From Halosegnis marinus (GTDB lineage: Archaea; Halobacteriota; Halobacteria; Halobacteriales; Haloarculaceae), in assembly GCF_029338355.1 (NCBI RefSeq), contig NZ_CP119802.1, forward strand, positions 186,001 to 250,000: 64,000 nt of DNA, given 5' to 3'. Positions within the stretch are counted from its first letter, which is position 1; the number at the start of each line of letters is the position of its first letter. The notes under the pieces were generated by a model. That model saw nothing but the letters and a program-made list of their open reading frames with translations. It was not told the origin of the DNA and did no database searches. Of this stretch, positions 7,043-15,775 are shown in pieces. Made by a program: the position numbers and the translations under genes.

Positions 7043-8733
7043 CCGATGAATGTTATCGTCTCGGACGTCCCGTCCGCGAACTCCAACACGACGGTGACGG
7101 TTTTGCCGGTGACGTCGACGCGGTCTCCGTTGTTCTTCCGGAAGAACGAAACCGTGACGGTCGCGTTTCTCCCGGCCCCGACGGTTGCGGCGTCCGTGAG
7201 TGAAACGGTCTGCCCGTTGGTGAGTTCGTTCGTTTCCTGTCCGCTCGACGGCCCGGCCTCGTAGTAGCCGCTGTCGGTAGAGTCGATGTACACTTCGTTC
7301 TGCCCGGCATCGCTCCCGCCGCTTTGCTCGTAGACGGACTTCGTCGACTGTGCGTCCACGCTGACACCCGTGATCTCCACATCCGAACTACCGTTGTTCA
7401 GCACGGAGAACTGCACTTGGCTACTCTGGCCGGTGGTTCCCCCGTCGCCGTTGTACTCGATACTATCGGCGGACGTGCTCGTGCCCCCACTCCCATCCCC
7501 TCCCGTCGCGGAATCCGACCGGACGTCGATGAAGTAGCGGTAGTTCACGCCGCTCTCGTAGATCGCGCTGAACCCGAAGAACAGGTCGCCGACGTTCTGG
7601 TCGAACTCGAACCGAAGGCTGGTCGTTCCGCCGGCGGGGATGGTGATGTTCTGGTCGACCTGTTCGAAGTTCTCGCGGACCGTGAGGTTGTCGTCGGCGT
7701 TCCCGTTCAACAGCGTGTACGACGGGACGTTGTTCTTGTCCGGCGTGTACATGAACGGGACGCGGGCACGGTCGATGGTGACGGCGCTGTCCCCGGTGTT
7801 CTCGAACGTAGCGTTCACGACGTCGTTACCGTCGGTCGAGACGCCGGTGAGAACGACGCTGTTCGCCCCCGCGGGGTTCACATCGCTACCGCCATCGCCG
7901 GCACCCGGCGTGAGACTACTCGAACGCGCGCCCGACGGCGGCGGCCCGTTGATGCCGACCGGGGCACAGACGATCTCGTAGTCGCCGGATAGCTGGAGGC
8001 GGAGGGTGTCGCCGCCCGTAACGGCCGCGCTCTCGCCGCTCTCCAGTTGGTCGCCGAGTATCTCCTGCCACGTCGTCGTGTCCAGTTCCGTCGGCACCTC
8101 GATGACGGGGTCGGAGACGGTGGTGGTGACGACGCCGCCCGGAACGGGTTCGACGCTCGCGCTTCCCGTACCCTGTTGCTGGTACTCGTTGCGCATCGGG
8201 ACGAGGTTCACCGTGTTGTTGACGAGGAAGCGCTGGCCCGAGAGGACGAGCGGGTCGTCGCCGGTCGTGGTGAACGCGACGGTGTTCTCGACGAAGACGG
8301 ACTCGGCGTCGAGGTAGTTGTAGGTGGGCTCGTAGGTGAGCAGGCGCGACCGCGGCGCGGAGGTGCCGGGACAGACGTCGTTGGAGACGTTCGTGCCGCC
8401 GGGACCGCCTTCCAGGACGGTAACCGGCGACGAGTCGGTCGTGCGCACGAGTCCCGACGGCGGCGCGGGATTGATGGCGAGGGCGCGGGCGGGGTACTGC
8501 GTGCCGAGCCCCACCTCGACGAACGGGTTCGCACCGGAGGACACCGAGGAGAGGACGGCGTTGCGCACGTCCAGCATGTCGGACTGCACGCGCTCGTTGT
8601 GCTGGACCTCGATGGCGGTGTTCTGGCTCGGGACGACGCTCGCCTGATACAGCGAGAAGGCGATGACGACGAACGAGAAGAGGATGACGGCACCGACCTG
8701 AATCGCCTGCCCCCGTTCGTCGGTGCCGAACAT
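7039..8733 (-). CDS. Large exported protein with type IV pilin-like N-terminus
   Basis: A 564-residue protein. Residues 1-32 (MFGTDERGQAIQVGAVILFS...) carry the RGQ processing-type site and a hydrophobic helix, as in archaeal pilins/archaellins and related DUF-type surface proteins of haloarchaea. It continues with VQHNERVQSDMLDVRNAVLSSVSSG, a segment I recognise from large haloarchaeal pilin-like proteins. The rest is beta-rich, Ser/Thr/Gly/Asp-rich and has several N-x-S/T sequons, so it may be N-glycosylated by AglB. The last 100 residues resemble a CARDB-like domain (FSVLNNGSSDVEITGVSV). The ATG at 8731-8733 is chosen over upstream in-frame codons because the pilin signal begins there. It overlaps the gene at 6149 by 4 nt. 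A family function is not known. Confidence 0.72.
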   Translation of the reverse strand: MFGTDERGQAIQVGAVILFSFVVIAFSLYQASVVPSQNTAIEVQHNERVQSDMLDVRNAVLSSVSSGANPFVEVGLGTQYPARALAINPAPPSGLVRTTDSSPVTVLEGGPGGTNVSNDVCPGTSAPRSRLLTYEPTYNYLDAESVFVENTVAFTTTGDDPLVLSGQRFLVNNTVNLVPMRNEYQQQGTGSASVEPVPGGVVTTTVSDPVIEVPTELDTTTWQEILGDQLESGESAAVTGGDTLRLQLSGDYEIVCAPVGINGPPPSGARSSSLTPGAGDGGSDVNPAGANSVVLTGVSTDGNDVVNATFENTGDSAVTIDRARVPFMYTPDKNNVPSYTLLNGNADDNLTVRENFEQVDQNITIPAGGTTSLRFEFDQNVGDLFFGFSAIYESGVNYRYFIDVRSDSATGGDGSGGTSTSADSIEYNGDGGTTGQSSQVQFSVLNNGSSDVEITGVSVDAQSTKSVYEQSGGSDAGQNEVYIDSTDSGYYEAGPSSGQETNELTNGQTVSLTDAATVGAGRNATVTVSFFRKNNGDRVDVTGKTVTVVLEFADGTSETITFIG

Positions 8734-8780
8734 GTTGTCCGTGCTTCGGCGTCGGGAGGTAAAAGCGTCGTGGGCGGCGG

Positions 8781-9368
8781 CTACGCGTCCTCCTCGACGA
8801 CCTCGGGGTCGGAGAGGGCGTCCTGTAGCGAGTCGAGGCCGTTGACCCACTCCGCGACGTAGCCGTATTCGAGGTCGGCGGCGATGGCGCTCACGTCGGT
8901 GTCCGCGCCCGCGATGATGATGGTGCCGGCCTGCGCGCAGTAGTTGAACGCGGTGTCGAACTCCTCGTCGGCCTCCGCCTCGACGGCGGCGTCGATGTTC
9001 GCGCCGACGGTGCCCTTCTCGGGCGCGCCGTCGAGGACGAACATCTCCGCGGCGGCGGCGACACAGTGGAGCGCCATCTGGACGGAGTCCACGAGCATCG
9101 CCTTGTCCTCGTCCTCGATGTCGACCTCGCCGAGGACGACGGCGGCGAACTGTTCGAGTTCGTCGAGCGCCGGGTCCTCGCCGAGCACGCCCTCGTCGTA
9201 GGCGGTGACGATCTTCGCGACGGCGATGGCGGCGTCGTCCTGTAGATTGAGCAGGAGACGGGCGGAGTCCTCGTTCTCGGGGTCGATGTCCTCCTCGCGG
9301 AGCCGGTCGAGCCAGTTGTTCCAGCGTTCCTCGCTGTAGAACTCCTCCGGCGTCTCGTCGTCGGTCAT
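8781..9368 (-). CDS. DUF2150 family protein
   Basis: A 195-residue soluble acidic protein starting MTDDETPEEFYSEERWNNW. The opening and the block DIDPENEDSARLLLNLQDDAAIAVAKIVTAYDEG match the haloarchaeal DUF2150 family as I know it. It is mainly helical, with no catalytic or DNA-binding motif that I can see. The ATG at 9366-9368 marks the family N-terminus. A TATA-like TTATAC lies about 25-30 nt upstream on the minus strand. The role is unknown. Confidence 0.85.
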   Translation of the reverse strand: MTDDETPEEFYSEERWNNWLDRLREEDIDPENEDSARLLLNLQDDAAIAVAKIVTAYDEGVLGEDPALDELEQFAAVVLGEVDIEDEDKAMLVDSVQMALHCVAAAAEMFVLDGAPEKGTVGANIDAAVEAEADEEFDTAFNYCAQAGTIIIAGADTDVSAIAADLEYGYVAEWVNGLDSLQDALSDPEVVEEDA

Positions 9369-9392
9369 GTGTCCGGCATCACACGGCCACGG

Positions 9393-9399
9393 GTATAAG
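9393..9399 (-). promoter_or_regulatory. TATA-like element for the DUF2150 gene
   Basis: GTATAAG on the plus strand reads CTTATAC on the minus strand, 25-31 nt before the ATG at 9368. This is the usual leaderless spacing. Confidence 0.5.
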
Positions 9400-9468
9400 C
9401 GTTTCAAGGTCGCTTCGCGCCCGTTCGGACATGGAAAGACCCATGGACGCGACGGCGAATTCGCCACC

Positions 9469-10782
9469 ATGATCGCAGTCGTCGGCGGCGGCGTCGCCGG
9501 GCTCGCGGCCGCCTACCGCCTCCAGCAGGCGGGCTACGAGCCGACCGTCTTCGAGGCCTCCGACTCCGTAGGGGGGCTCGCGGCCACCTACGAGACGGCC
9601 GGCGACCCCATCGAGGCGTACTACCACCACCTCTCCGCGACCGAGGAGACCATCGTCGAGCTCGCCGAGGAGCTGGGCGTCGCCGACCGGCTGGAGTGGC
9701 GGTGGGGCCACGACTCCTACTACGTCGAGGGCGTCGTCCACCCGCTCAATACGGCGTGGGAGATAGCCGCGTACCCGTACCTGAGCTTCTACGACAAGTT
9801 CCGGCTCGGCATGCTGACGCTCGGCATCGACGTGCGGGGCGGCCTCCCCTCGTTCGACACCTACGACGACCTCGAGTCGTTCGAGCACGTCCCTATCAAG
9901 GAGTTCCTGCTCGACCACACGACGCAGGGGGTGTACGACTACTTCTTCGAACCGCTCCTGCGGGCGAAGTTCGGCTCCCGCGCCGAGGACGTGTCGGCCG
10001 CGTGGCTGCTCGGCCGCATCAAGTTCCGCGGCGAGCGCGACCTGACGAAGGGGGAGAAGCTCGGCTACTTCGAGGGGAGCTTCGCGGTTCTGCTCGACGC
10101 GCTGGTCGAGGAAGTCGGCCGGGAGAACGTCGTGACGGGGGCGCGCGTACAGGACATCGGGTTCGGCGAGTCGGTCGAGTCGTTGACCGTCGAACGCGAC
10201 GGCGACGTGACCGAACACGCCGTCGAGGACGCCGTCGTCACGACGATGCCCCACCTGCTCGAACGCTGGACGGGCTACGCCTGCGACATCGACTTCCAGG
10301 GGTCGGTGTGTGCCGTGGTCACGATGGAGGAGGCGGTCACGGACACCTACTGGCTCAACATCGCGGACGAGGCCCCGTTCGGCGCGCTCATCGAGCACAC
10401 GAACTTCGTCCCGCCCGAGCGGTACGGCGGCGACCACCTGCTGTACTGTGCCAGCTACGTCCAGAACACCGACGAGCCGCTGTGGAACATGGACGACGAC
10501 GAACTCGAGGAACACTGGCTCTCGGGCGTCGAGGAGATGTTCCCGGAGTTCTCCCGCGACGCGGTGACCGACTTCCGCGTCTCCCGGAACCCCCGCACCG
10601 CGCCCATCTACGAGCGCGGCTACCTCGACATGGTCGTCCCCTACGACCTCGGCGACGAGGTGGCCGACGGTCTCTACTACGCCGGGATGGCCTCGCGGGC
10701 GCAGTACCCCGAGCGGTCGCTCAACGGCGGTATCGTCGCGGGGTACGAGGCCGCGGACCTGGTGGCGGAAAATCGGAGGTAG
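9469..10782 (+). CDS. FAD-dependent oxidoreductase, protoporphyrinogen-oxidase/amine-oxidase-like
   Basis: A 437-residue flavoprotein. The N-terminal dinucleotide-binding motif is GGGVAGLAAAYRLQQAGYEPTVFEAS (residues about 6-31), followed by the second FAD contact SVGGLAAT. The C-terminal FAD motif DGLYYAGMASRAQYPERSLNGGIVAGYEAADL (about 400-432) closes the fold. The middle, YYHHLSATEETIVELAEELG and GSFAVLLDALVEEVG, is typical of the NAD(P)/FAD group that includes HemG/HemY-like and UDP-sugar-linked oxidoreductases. The substrate is not evident. The ATG at 9469 starts right at the FAD motif; upstream in-frame ATG codons would only add an unconserved tail. It converges with DUF6149. Confidence 0.82.
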   Translation: MIAVVGGGVAGLAAAYRLQQAGYEPTVFEASDSVGGLAATYETAGDPIEAYYHHLSATEETIVELAEELGVADRLEWRWGHDSYYVEGVVHPLNTAWEIAAYPYLSFYDKFRLGMLTLGIDVRGGLPSFDTYDDLESFEHVPIKEFLLDHTTQGVYDYFFEPLLRAKFGSRAEDVSAAWLLGRIKFRGERDLTKGEKLGYFEGSFAVLLDALVEEVGRENVVTGARVQDIGFGESVESLTVERDGDVTEHAVEDAVVTTMPHLLERWTGYACDIDFQGSVCAVVTMEEAVTDTYWLNIADEAPFGALIEHTNFVPPERYGGDHLLYCASYVQNTDEPLWNMDDDELEEHWLSGVEEMFPEFSRDAVTDFRVSRNPRTAPIYERGYLDMVVPYDLGDEVADGLYYAGMASRAQYPERSLNGGIVAGYEAADLVAENRR

Positions 10783-10785
10783 GAA

Positions 10786-11394
10786 TCAGTCCGCGGTCGC
10801 GTCCTCGCCGTCGTCCTCGAAGCCGGGCGCGGCCGACACGTCCACGTCGTCGTCGTCCGGTTCGACGGCGTTGCCGCCCTTCACGAGGTCGTCGCCGTCC
10901 GAGACGTACACGTCGTCGGCGAAGCCCGCGACGGCGTTCTCGAACTCGCCCTCATCGAGCGCCTCCGGGGTCGCGGGGGCGTCGGCGATGCCGTCGGCGG
11001 GTCGGAACTCGCCGAGGGGGTCGTCGATGGTGATGCCGTGCGTCGAGAAGAAGTCCTCGTAGCGGCGGTAGTGTTCCTCCAGTTCGTCGGCGGGGAACTC
11101 CATCATCTCTGCCCAGCCGTGGGTGAAGAAGTCGAAGTTCGCCTGGATGTGGGTGACCTCGCGGGCCTCGGCCTCGGTGTAGCCGGCCTCCAGCGCGGCG
11201 ACGTAGGTGTCCATCGTCGCGTCGAAGAAGTCGTCGAGGTGGGCCTCGCGCTCGTCGCGGCGCGCCTCGTCGGCCTTCCCGAGGAAGATGCGGGTGTGGA
11301 GGTCGACAAGCTTGTCGTTGGCGATATCGCCGATGACGGGCGTGGTGAGCGCCTTCTTGGCGGCCCAGTGGCGGACGTTCTGCCGGAGCTTCAT
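10786..11394 (-). CDS. DUF6149 family protein
   Basis: A 202-residue haloarchaeal protein starting MKLRQNVRHWAAKKALTTPV. It has a helical core (HIQANFDFFTHGWAEMMEFPADELEEHYRRYEDFF) and a very acidic C-terminal tail. The first 120 residues match the DUF6149 family as I recall it. The acidic tail (about 165-202) is probably disordered. It is divergent from the oxidoreductase at 11500, with which it shares a 105-bp promoter region. I know no biochemical role. Confidence 0.8.
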   Translation of the reverse strand: MKLRQNVRHWAAKKALTTPVIGDIANDKLVDLHTRIFLGKADEARRDEREAHLDDFFDATMDTYVAALEAGYTEAEAREVTHIQANFDFFTHGWAEMMEFPADELEEHYRRYEDFFSTHGITIDDPLGEFRPADGIADAPATPEALDEGEFENAVAGFADDVYVSDGDDLVKGGNAVEPDDDDVDVSAAPGFEDDGEDATAD

Positions 11395-11473
11395 ACTCTG
11401 CTTTCGGGGCGCGAACCGCTTGAATCCCGCGGCCTCGGCGATTGCCGGAGGCACACGCAGATAGCAATTCACA

Positions 11474-11480
11474 TTAGTGG
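11474..11480 (+). promoter_or_regulatory. TATA-like element for the oxidoreductase at 11500
   Basis: TTAGTGG within CACATTAGTGGC lies 20-26 nt upstream of the ATG at 11500, in the AT-richest part of the divergent intergenic region. This is consistent with a leaderless transcript. Confidence 0.4.
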
Positions 11481-11499
11481 CGCTTTCCAAGTCGCCGCT

Positions 11500-12747
11500 A
11501 TGAGTGCGTCGCACGTCATCATCGGCGACGGAATCGCCGGGAGTTCCGCCGCCGAAACCGTCCGGGAGGCGGACCCGGACGCGGACGTTACCGTCATCAC
11601 GGACGAGGGCGAGGCCCTCTACAACCGTATCCTGATAAAGGAGTTCGCGAAGGGGAAACTCCCCGAGGCGCCCATCTCCATCCACGACCCGGACTGGTAC
11701 GCCGAGCGGGACATCGACCTCCAGCTGAACACCCACGTCACCACCGTGGACACGGACGCCCACGAGATACACACCCACGCGGGCGACGTGTACGAGTACG
11801 ACAAGCTCCTCGTGGCGACGGGCGGGACGCCGACCCAGCTCCCGGTCGAGAACTCCGACGCGGACGGCGTCCACCACTTCTGGACGTTCGAGGACGCCCG
11901 CGCCATCAAGGAGAACGCCGAGAACTCCGAGACGGGCGTCGTCGTCGGCGCCGGCCTGCTCGGTATCGACCTCGCCGCCATCTGTGGCGCGCAGGGACTC
12001 GAAGCGAACTACCTGATGCGCGGCGAGTGCTGGTGGCGCTACGCGCTCTCGCCGGACGGCGCGGAGATAATCCACGACGCGCTGCGCGACATCGGCGTGA
12101 CGCCGGTGTTCGACTCGGGCGTCGACCGCTTCGAGACGGACGAGGACGGCCACGTCACCGCGGCCGTCGACCCGAACGGCGAGCGCTTCGAGGCGAACTT
12201 CGTCGGCGCGGCCATCGGCCTGGACTTCAACACGGAGTTCCTCCGCGACACCGACCTCGAACTCGACTACGGCGTCGTCACCGACGAGCACATGCGGACG
12301 AACGTCGAGGACGTGTACGCCGCGGGCGACATCACGCAGTTCCACGACGTCATCCTCGGCGAGCGCGCACAGAACGGCGCGTGGGGCTCCGCGAAGGAGC
12401 AGGGCTCCATCGCCGGGCAGAACATGGTCGGCGACTGGGCGGAGCCCGAGGAGACGTTCGAGTGGGTCTCCTCGTACTCCATCACGCACTTCGACTTCCC
12501 GTTCCTCTCCTTCGGCCACCCGACGCTGGGCGACGACGACGCCGAGCGGAAGTACTCCGACACCGAGTGGCGCCGCGTCGCGCTCAAGGACGGCAAGGTC
12601 GTCGGCGGCGTCCTCATCGGCGACCTCGCCCCGCAGTCGAAGCTGAAGAAGCTCGCGCGCGAGCAGGTGGACGTGAGCGACCAGAAGGAACTCCTCTTAG
12701 AGGAGACCATCGACCTCGAGAAGTTCGACGCGCTGGAAGCCGAGTAG
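11500..12747 (+). CDS. FAD/NAD(P)-dependent pyridine nucleotide-disulfide-type oxidoreductase
   Basis: A 415-residue protein of the NADH oxidase/nitrite-reductase NirB-like flavoprotein group. The FAD site is GDGIAGSSAAETV (residues about 8-20). The NAD(P) site GVVVGAGLLGIDLAAICGAQG is at about 148-168, and the second FAD motif VEDVYAAGDITQF at about 270-282. The C-terminal ~100 residues (SSYSITHFDFPFLSFGHP...GVLIGDLAPQSKLKKLAREQVDVS) are the usual dimer domain. No CxxxxC redox pair is visible next to the first FAD motif, so it is not a lipoamide/glutathione reductase. The electron acceptor is unknown. It lies directly before priS. Confidence 0.82.
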   Translation: MSASHVIIGDGIAGSSAAETVREADPDADVTVITDEGEALYNRILIKEFAKGKLPEAPISIHDPDWYAERDIDLQLNTHVTTVDTDAHEIHTHAGDVYEYDKLLVATGGTPTQLPVENSDADGVHHFWTFEDARAIKENAENSETGVVVGAGLLGIDLAAICGAQGLEANYLMRGECWWRYALSPDGAEIIHDALRDIGVTPVFDSGVDRFETDEDGHVTAAVDPNGERFEANFVGAAIGLDFNTEFLRDTDLELDYGVVTDEHMRTNVEDVYAAGDITQFHDVILGERAQNGAWGSAKEQGSIAGQNMVGDWAEPEETFEWVSSYSITHFDFPFLSFGHPTLGDDDAERKYSDTEWRRVALKDGKVVGGVLIGDLAPQSKLKKLAREQVDVSDQKELLLEETIDLEKFDALEAE

Positions 12748-12798
12748 GCCGCGCCGAAGGACACGCTTTTGCCCCCGGTCCACCTTCGCTCCACAGTC

Positions 12799-13983
12799 AT
12801 GGACGAGCGGACGCGCGAGTACCTCCGGGGCCGGTTCGGCGACTACTACCGCCGGAGCGGCATCGAGGGGCCGCCCGCGGCCAACGAGCGCGAGTGGGGC
12901 CACATCCCCTTCACCGCCGGGTCGGGCACGACGATGGTTCGCCACCAGTCGTGGCTCGACGTGGCCGGCGGCGGCTCGCTCGTCGACTTCCTCGCGCGCG
13001 AACAGCCCCGCCACGTCTACCACTCGGCGGGCCGCTACCGCGACCCCGGCGCCTCCCGGATGTCGGAGAAGGGGTGGCGCGCCGCCGACCTCGTCTTCGA
13101 CCTCGACGCCGACCATCTGCCCGGCGTCGACCCCGAGGCCACGAGCTACGCGGACATGCTCCGCGAGTGTAAGAACGCGCTGCTCGACCTGCTCGACTTC
13201 CTCGAAGGCGACTTCGGCTTCGAGGACCTCGATGTCGTCTTCTCGGGCGGGCGGGGCTACCACGTCCACGTCCGCGACGAGGGCGTCCTCGAGCTCGGCC
13301 GCGACCAGCGCGACGAGATCGTCGAGTACGTCCGCGGCCCGGACATCGAGTTCGCGGACGTGGTCGACACCGAGGCCGTCGCGGGGATGGGCCTGAAGAA
13401 CCCCGCCCAGAAGCGCACGCTCCCGACGGACGGCGGGTGGGGCGCGCGCGTCCACCGGCGGCTGATGGACCTCGTCGACGAGATACGCGACCTGCCCGAA
13501 GAGGAGGCGCTCGAACGGCTCCGGGAGTTCCCGCGCGTCGGCGAGGGGAAGGCGGGAGCGATTCGGCGCGCGGCGAGCGACAACTACGACGAACTCGCCG
13601 CCGGCAACCTCGACGTCCACCCGGCGGTCGTCTCCGTCGCGAAGATACTGTTCGAGCGGGCCCTCGACGAGGACGGCGCCCCCATCGACGAGCCGGTGAC
13701 GACCGACATCAACCGCCTCATCCGCCTGCCGGGGAGCCTCCACGGCGGGAGCGGCCTCGTCGTCACCCCCATCGAGCGGGACGCGCTCGACGACTTCGAC
13801 CCGCTGGCGGACGCGATACCCGAGCAGTTCCGCGGCCACGAGATACGCGTCGCGGTGACCGACCCCGGGCCGACGGAGTTCGACGGCGATACGTTTACGG
13901 TGGCGGAGGGTGAGCGTTCAGTCCAAGAAGCGCTCGGCGTGTTCCTGATGGCACGCGGGCGCGCTCGCAAGGTGGCAGAATGA
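12799..13983 (+). CDS. priS: DNA primase small (catalytic) subunit
   Basis: A 394-residue archaeal/eukaryotic-type primase catalytic subunit that makes primers with PriL. The catalytic acidic pair is D101 and D103 in LVFDLDADHLPG, and the nucleotide-binding SGGRGYH motif is at 149-155. The C-terminal RLIRLPGSLHGGSGLVV (about 305-322) is also family-specific. The ATG at 12799 matches the usual N-terminus (MDERTREYLRGRFGDYY). A TATA-like CTTTTG lies about 28 nt upstream. The stop overlaps the GINS gene start (ATGA), so the two replication genes are co-translated. Confidence 0.96.
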   Translation: MDERTREYLRGRFGDYYRRSGIEGPPAANEREWGHIPFTAGSGTTMVRHQSWLDVAGGGSLVDFLAREQPRHVYHSAGRYRDPGASRMSEKGWRAADLVFDLDADHLPGVDPEATSYADMLRECKNALLDLLDFLEGDFGFEDLDVVFSGGRGYHVHVRDEGVLELGRDQRDEIVEYVRGPDIEFADVVDTEAVAGMGLKNPAQKRTLPTDGGWGARVHRRLMDLVDEIRDLPEEEALERLREFPRVGEGKAGAIRRAASDNYDELAAGNLDVHPAVVSVAKILFERALDEDGAPIDEPVTTDINRLIRLPGSLHGGSGLVVTPIERDALDDFDPLADAIPEQFRGHEIRVAVTDPGPTEFDGDTFTVAEGERSVQEALGVFLMARGRARKVAE

Positions 13984-14837
13984 ACCTCGACGAACTCCAG
14001 AGCATCCAGAGCCGGGAACGCCAGGCCAGCGGCCTGCAGAACCTCCGGCCAACCTTCTACCAGGACGCCGGCGAGTTCATCCAGGAGTTGGTCCGCGAGC
14101 GCGACCGCACCGCCGAGCGCGCCGACGACCCGTTCGCCTCGCCCGAGGTTCGCCGCCTCACCGACGACATCGAGACCGCCAAGTCCACCGTCGAGGCCAT
14201 CTACGAGCGCCGGGTCGGCAAGGTCGTCAAGACGGCCTCCATCGCCGCCGCCGGGATGCCCGCCGACGACGAGGGGCTCACCGACGAGGAGGCCGAACTG
14301 TTCGACCACCTCGTCGAGGAGATAGAACGGAACCGCGAGCGCGTCCTCGACGGCGTGCTCGAGGGCGACGGCTCCGACCTCTCGTGTGCCCGCGGCCCGG
14401 CCGCCGAGACGGCGGACCCCGACCCGGAGCCGACCGGGGACGCCCCGGAGCCCGAGACGACGGTCCGCTCGGAGCCCGACGCCGCGGCGGAACTCGGCCT
14501 CGACCCATCGCCCGAACCGACCGGGGACGACGGCGTCAGCGCCGCGGACATGATGGGCGACGGGAACGACGACCGGCCGACCCCGCCCGAGGTCGTCGCC
14601 GCGAGCGCGTCGGACACCGCTCCCGAACCGCCGGACACGCACGAGACACCGCCCGAGGACGCGACGGAGGGCGAGGCGTCGGTCGAGCGCACTACGGTGC
14701 GTATTACCCGCGACGTCGGCGAGGTGTTCGGCGTCGACGAGCGGTCATACGACCTCTCCAGCGACGACGTGGTGACGCTCCCCGCCGAGAACGCGGGGCC
14801 GCTGGTGGAGCGGGACGCGGCGGAACGGTTGGACTGA
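13980..14837 (+). CDS. GINS complex subunit (Gins51-like)
   Basis: A 285-residue component of the archaeal CMG-like replicative helicase assembly. Residues 1-135 hold the helical GINS A domain (MNLDELQSIQSRERQASGLQNLRPTFY...KVVKTASIAA). A Pro/Glu-rich low-complexity linker spans about 140-235. The small B domain is at the C-terminus (TVRITRDVGEVFGVDERSYDLSSDDVVTLPAENAGPLV). The A-then-B order is that of Gins51. It overlaps priS by 4 nt, a pairing conserved in archaea as far as I know. The long linker is typical of haloarchaeal versions. Confidence 0.9.
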   Translation: MNLDELQSIQSRERQASGLQNLRPTFYQDAGEFIQELVRERDRTAERADDPFASPEVRRLTDDIETAKSTVEAIYERRVGKVVKTASIAAAGMPADDEGLTDEEAELFDHLVEEIERNRERVLDGVLEGDGSDLSCARGPAAETADPDPEPTGDAPEPETTVRSEPDAAAELGLDPSPEPTGDDGVSAADMMGDGNDDRPTPPEVVAASASDTAPEPPDTHETPPEDATEGEASVERTTVRITRDVGEVFGVDERSYDLSSDDVVTLPAENAGPLVERDAAERLD

Positions 14838-14844
14838 CCGGACG

Positions 14845-15708
14845 CTACTCGTTCGTCGGTGTCTCGGTGAGATTACCCGTCGGGTCCCACGCGCCGTCCC
14901 GGACCGCGACCTCGTACGGAATCACGGTCTCGTTGTTCCGGAAGCGGGCGTCAGACGGGTCCAGAGCCTCCTCGGAGAGGTACCGCCGGTCACACATCGT
15001 CATGACCGCGACGCGCGACCCGCCCTCGCCGACGAAGAGACCGACGCCGCCGACGTCGTAACGCTCGTGGAGGATCTGCTCACGGTGGCCCTCGGACCGC
15101 ATCCACGCCTCCACGATTATGGCGGCGTTCCGCTCGACGTGGGTTACACCGGGAGAGTAACCGCCGGTGGTGATTACTTCACCGTAAACATCGCATCTAC
15201 TGGTAGCGGGGTATCCGGCCCACTCGGCGCGTTCGCCCCAATTTCGCCCGGTATTCGGATTCACGTGAGCGAATCCCTGCCCCTCGTAGATCCGTCGCGC
15301 GTGCCAACGGTTCAGTTGCGACAGCCGTTCGTTCCAGAACAACGGATCGAGACCGCGCTCGGCCCGCTGGGCGTTCACGAACGCCATCGTTTCGAGCTGT
15401 GTGAAGTGGACGTTCCTCGATTCGACGTCGACGGACGTGTAGGGCGCCCGCAGGTCGCGGTCGATGCCGAACCGCCACTCGCCGTCGGTGTCGAGGTGGT
15501 CGGACGGCGTCGGCGACGTCGTCGGAGAGGCGGGCGTCCGGACGGAGTCGCCGATACCTTCGACTATCGCGCCCGCGACGCCGAACTGGACGAGGCCGGC
15601 GGCGAACACCGTCGCCACGGCGACGGCGAAGAGGAGCCGGACGAGACCGCTCCGGCCGTCGTGTTGCGGACCGCGACCCCGGATACCGCCGGATCCTCGT
15701 CCGGTCAC
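14845..15708 (-). CDS. Exported CAP/SCP-domain protein
   Basis: A 287-residue protein with an N-terminal membrane/signal segment (about 23-45, LVRLLFAVAVATVFAAGLVQFG). A Thr/Pro-rich spacer follows. The CAP domain (about 95-235) begins FVNAQRAERGLDPLFWNERLSQLNRWHARRI and includes GFAHVNPNTGRNWGERAEWAGY, GEVI and IVEAWMRSEGHREQILHERYDVGGVGLFVG. The H...E...H residues expected in the CAP cavity are present. It starts at GTG (15706-15708). It is the last gene of a three-gene run of exported proteins. CAP proteins are secreted and often bind lipids or act as proteases/toxins elsewhere; here the role is unknown. Confidence 0.85.
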   Translation of the reverse strand: MTGRGSGGIRGRGPQHDGRSGLVRLLFAVAVATVFAAGLVQFGVAGAIVEGIGDSVRTPASPTTSPTPSDHLDTDGEWRFGIDRDLRAPYTSVDVESRNVHFTQLETMAFVNAQRAERGLDPLFWNERLSQLNRWHARRIYEGQGFAHVNPNTGRNWGERAEWAGYPATSRCDVYGEVITTGGYSPGVTHVERNAAIIVEAWMRSEGHREQILHERYDVGGVGLFVGEGGSRVAVMTMCDRRYLSEEALDPSDARFRNNETVIPYEVAVRDGAWDPTGNLTETPTNE

Positions 15709-15775
15709 GGAGGAACACCTACGGTGGGTACGGCGAGCCGGCCGGCGTCGCGTCTTCGAACGAGCGCGTCCATCG

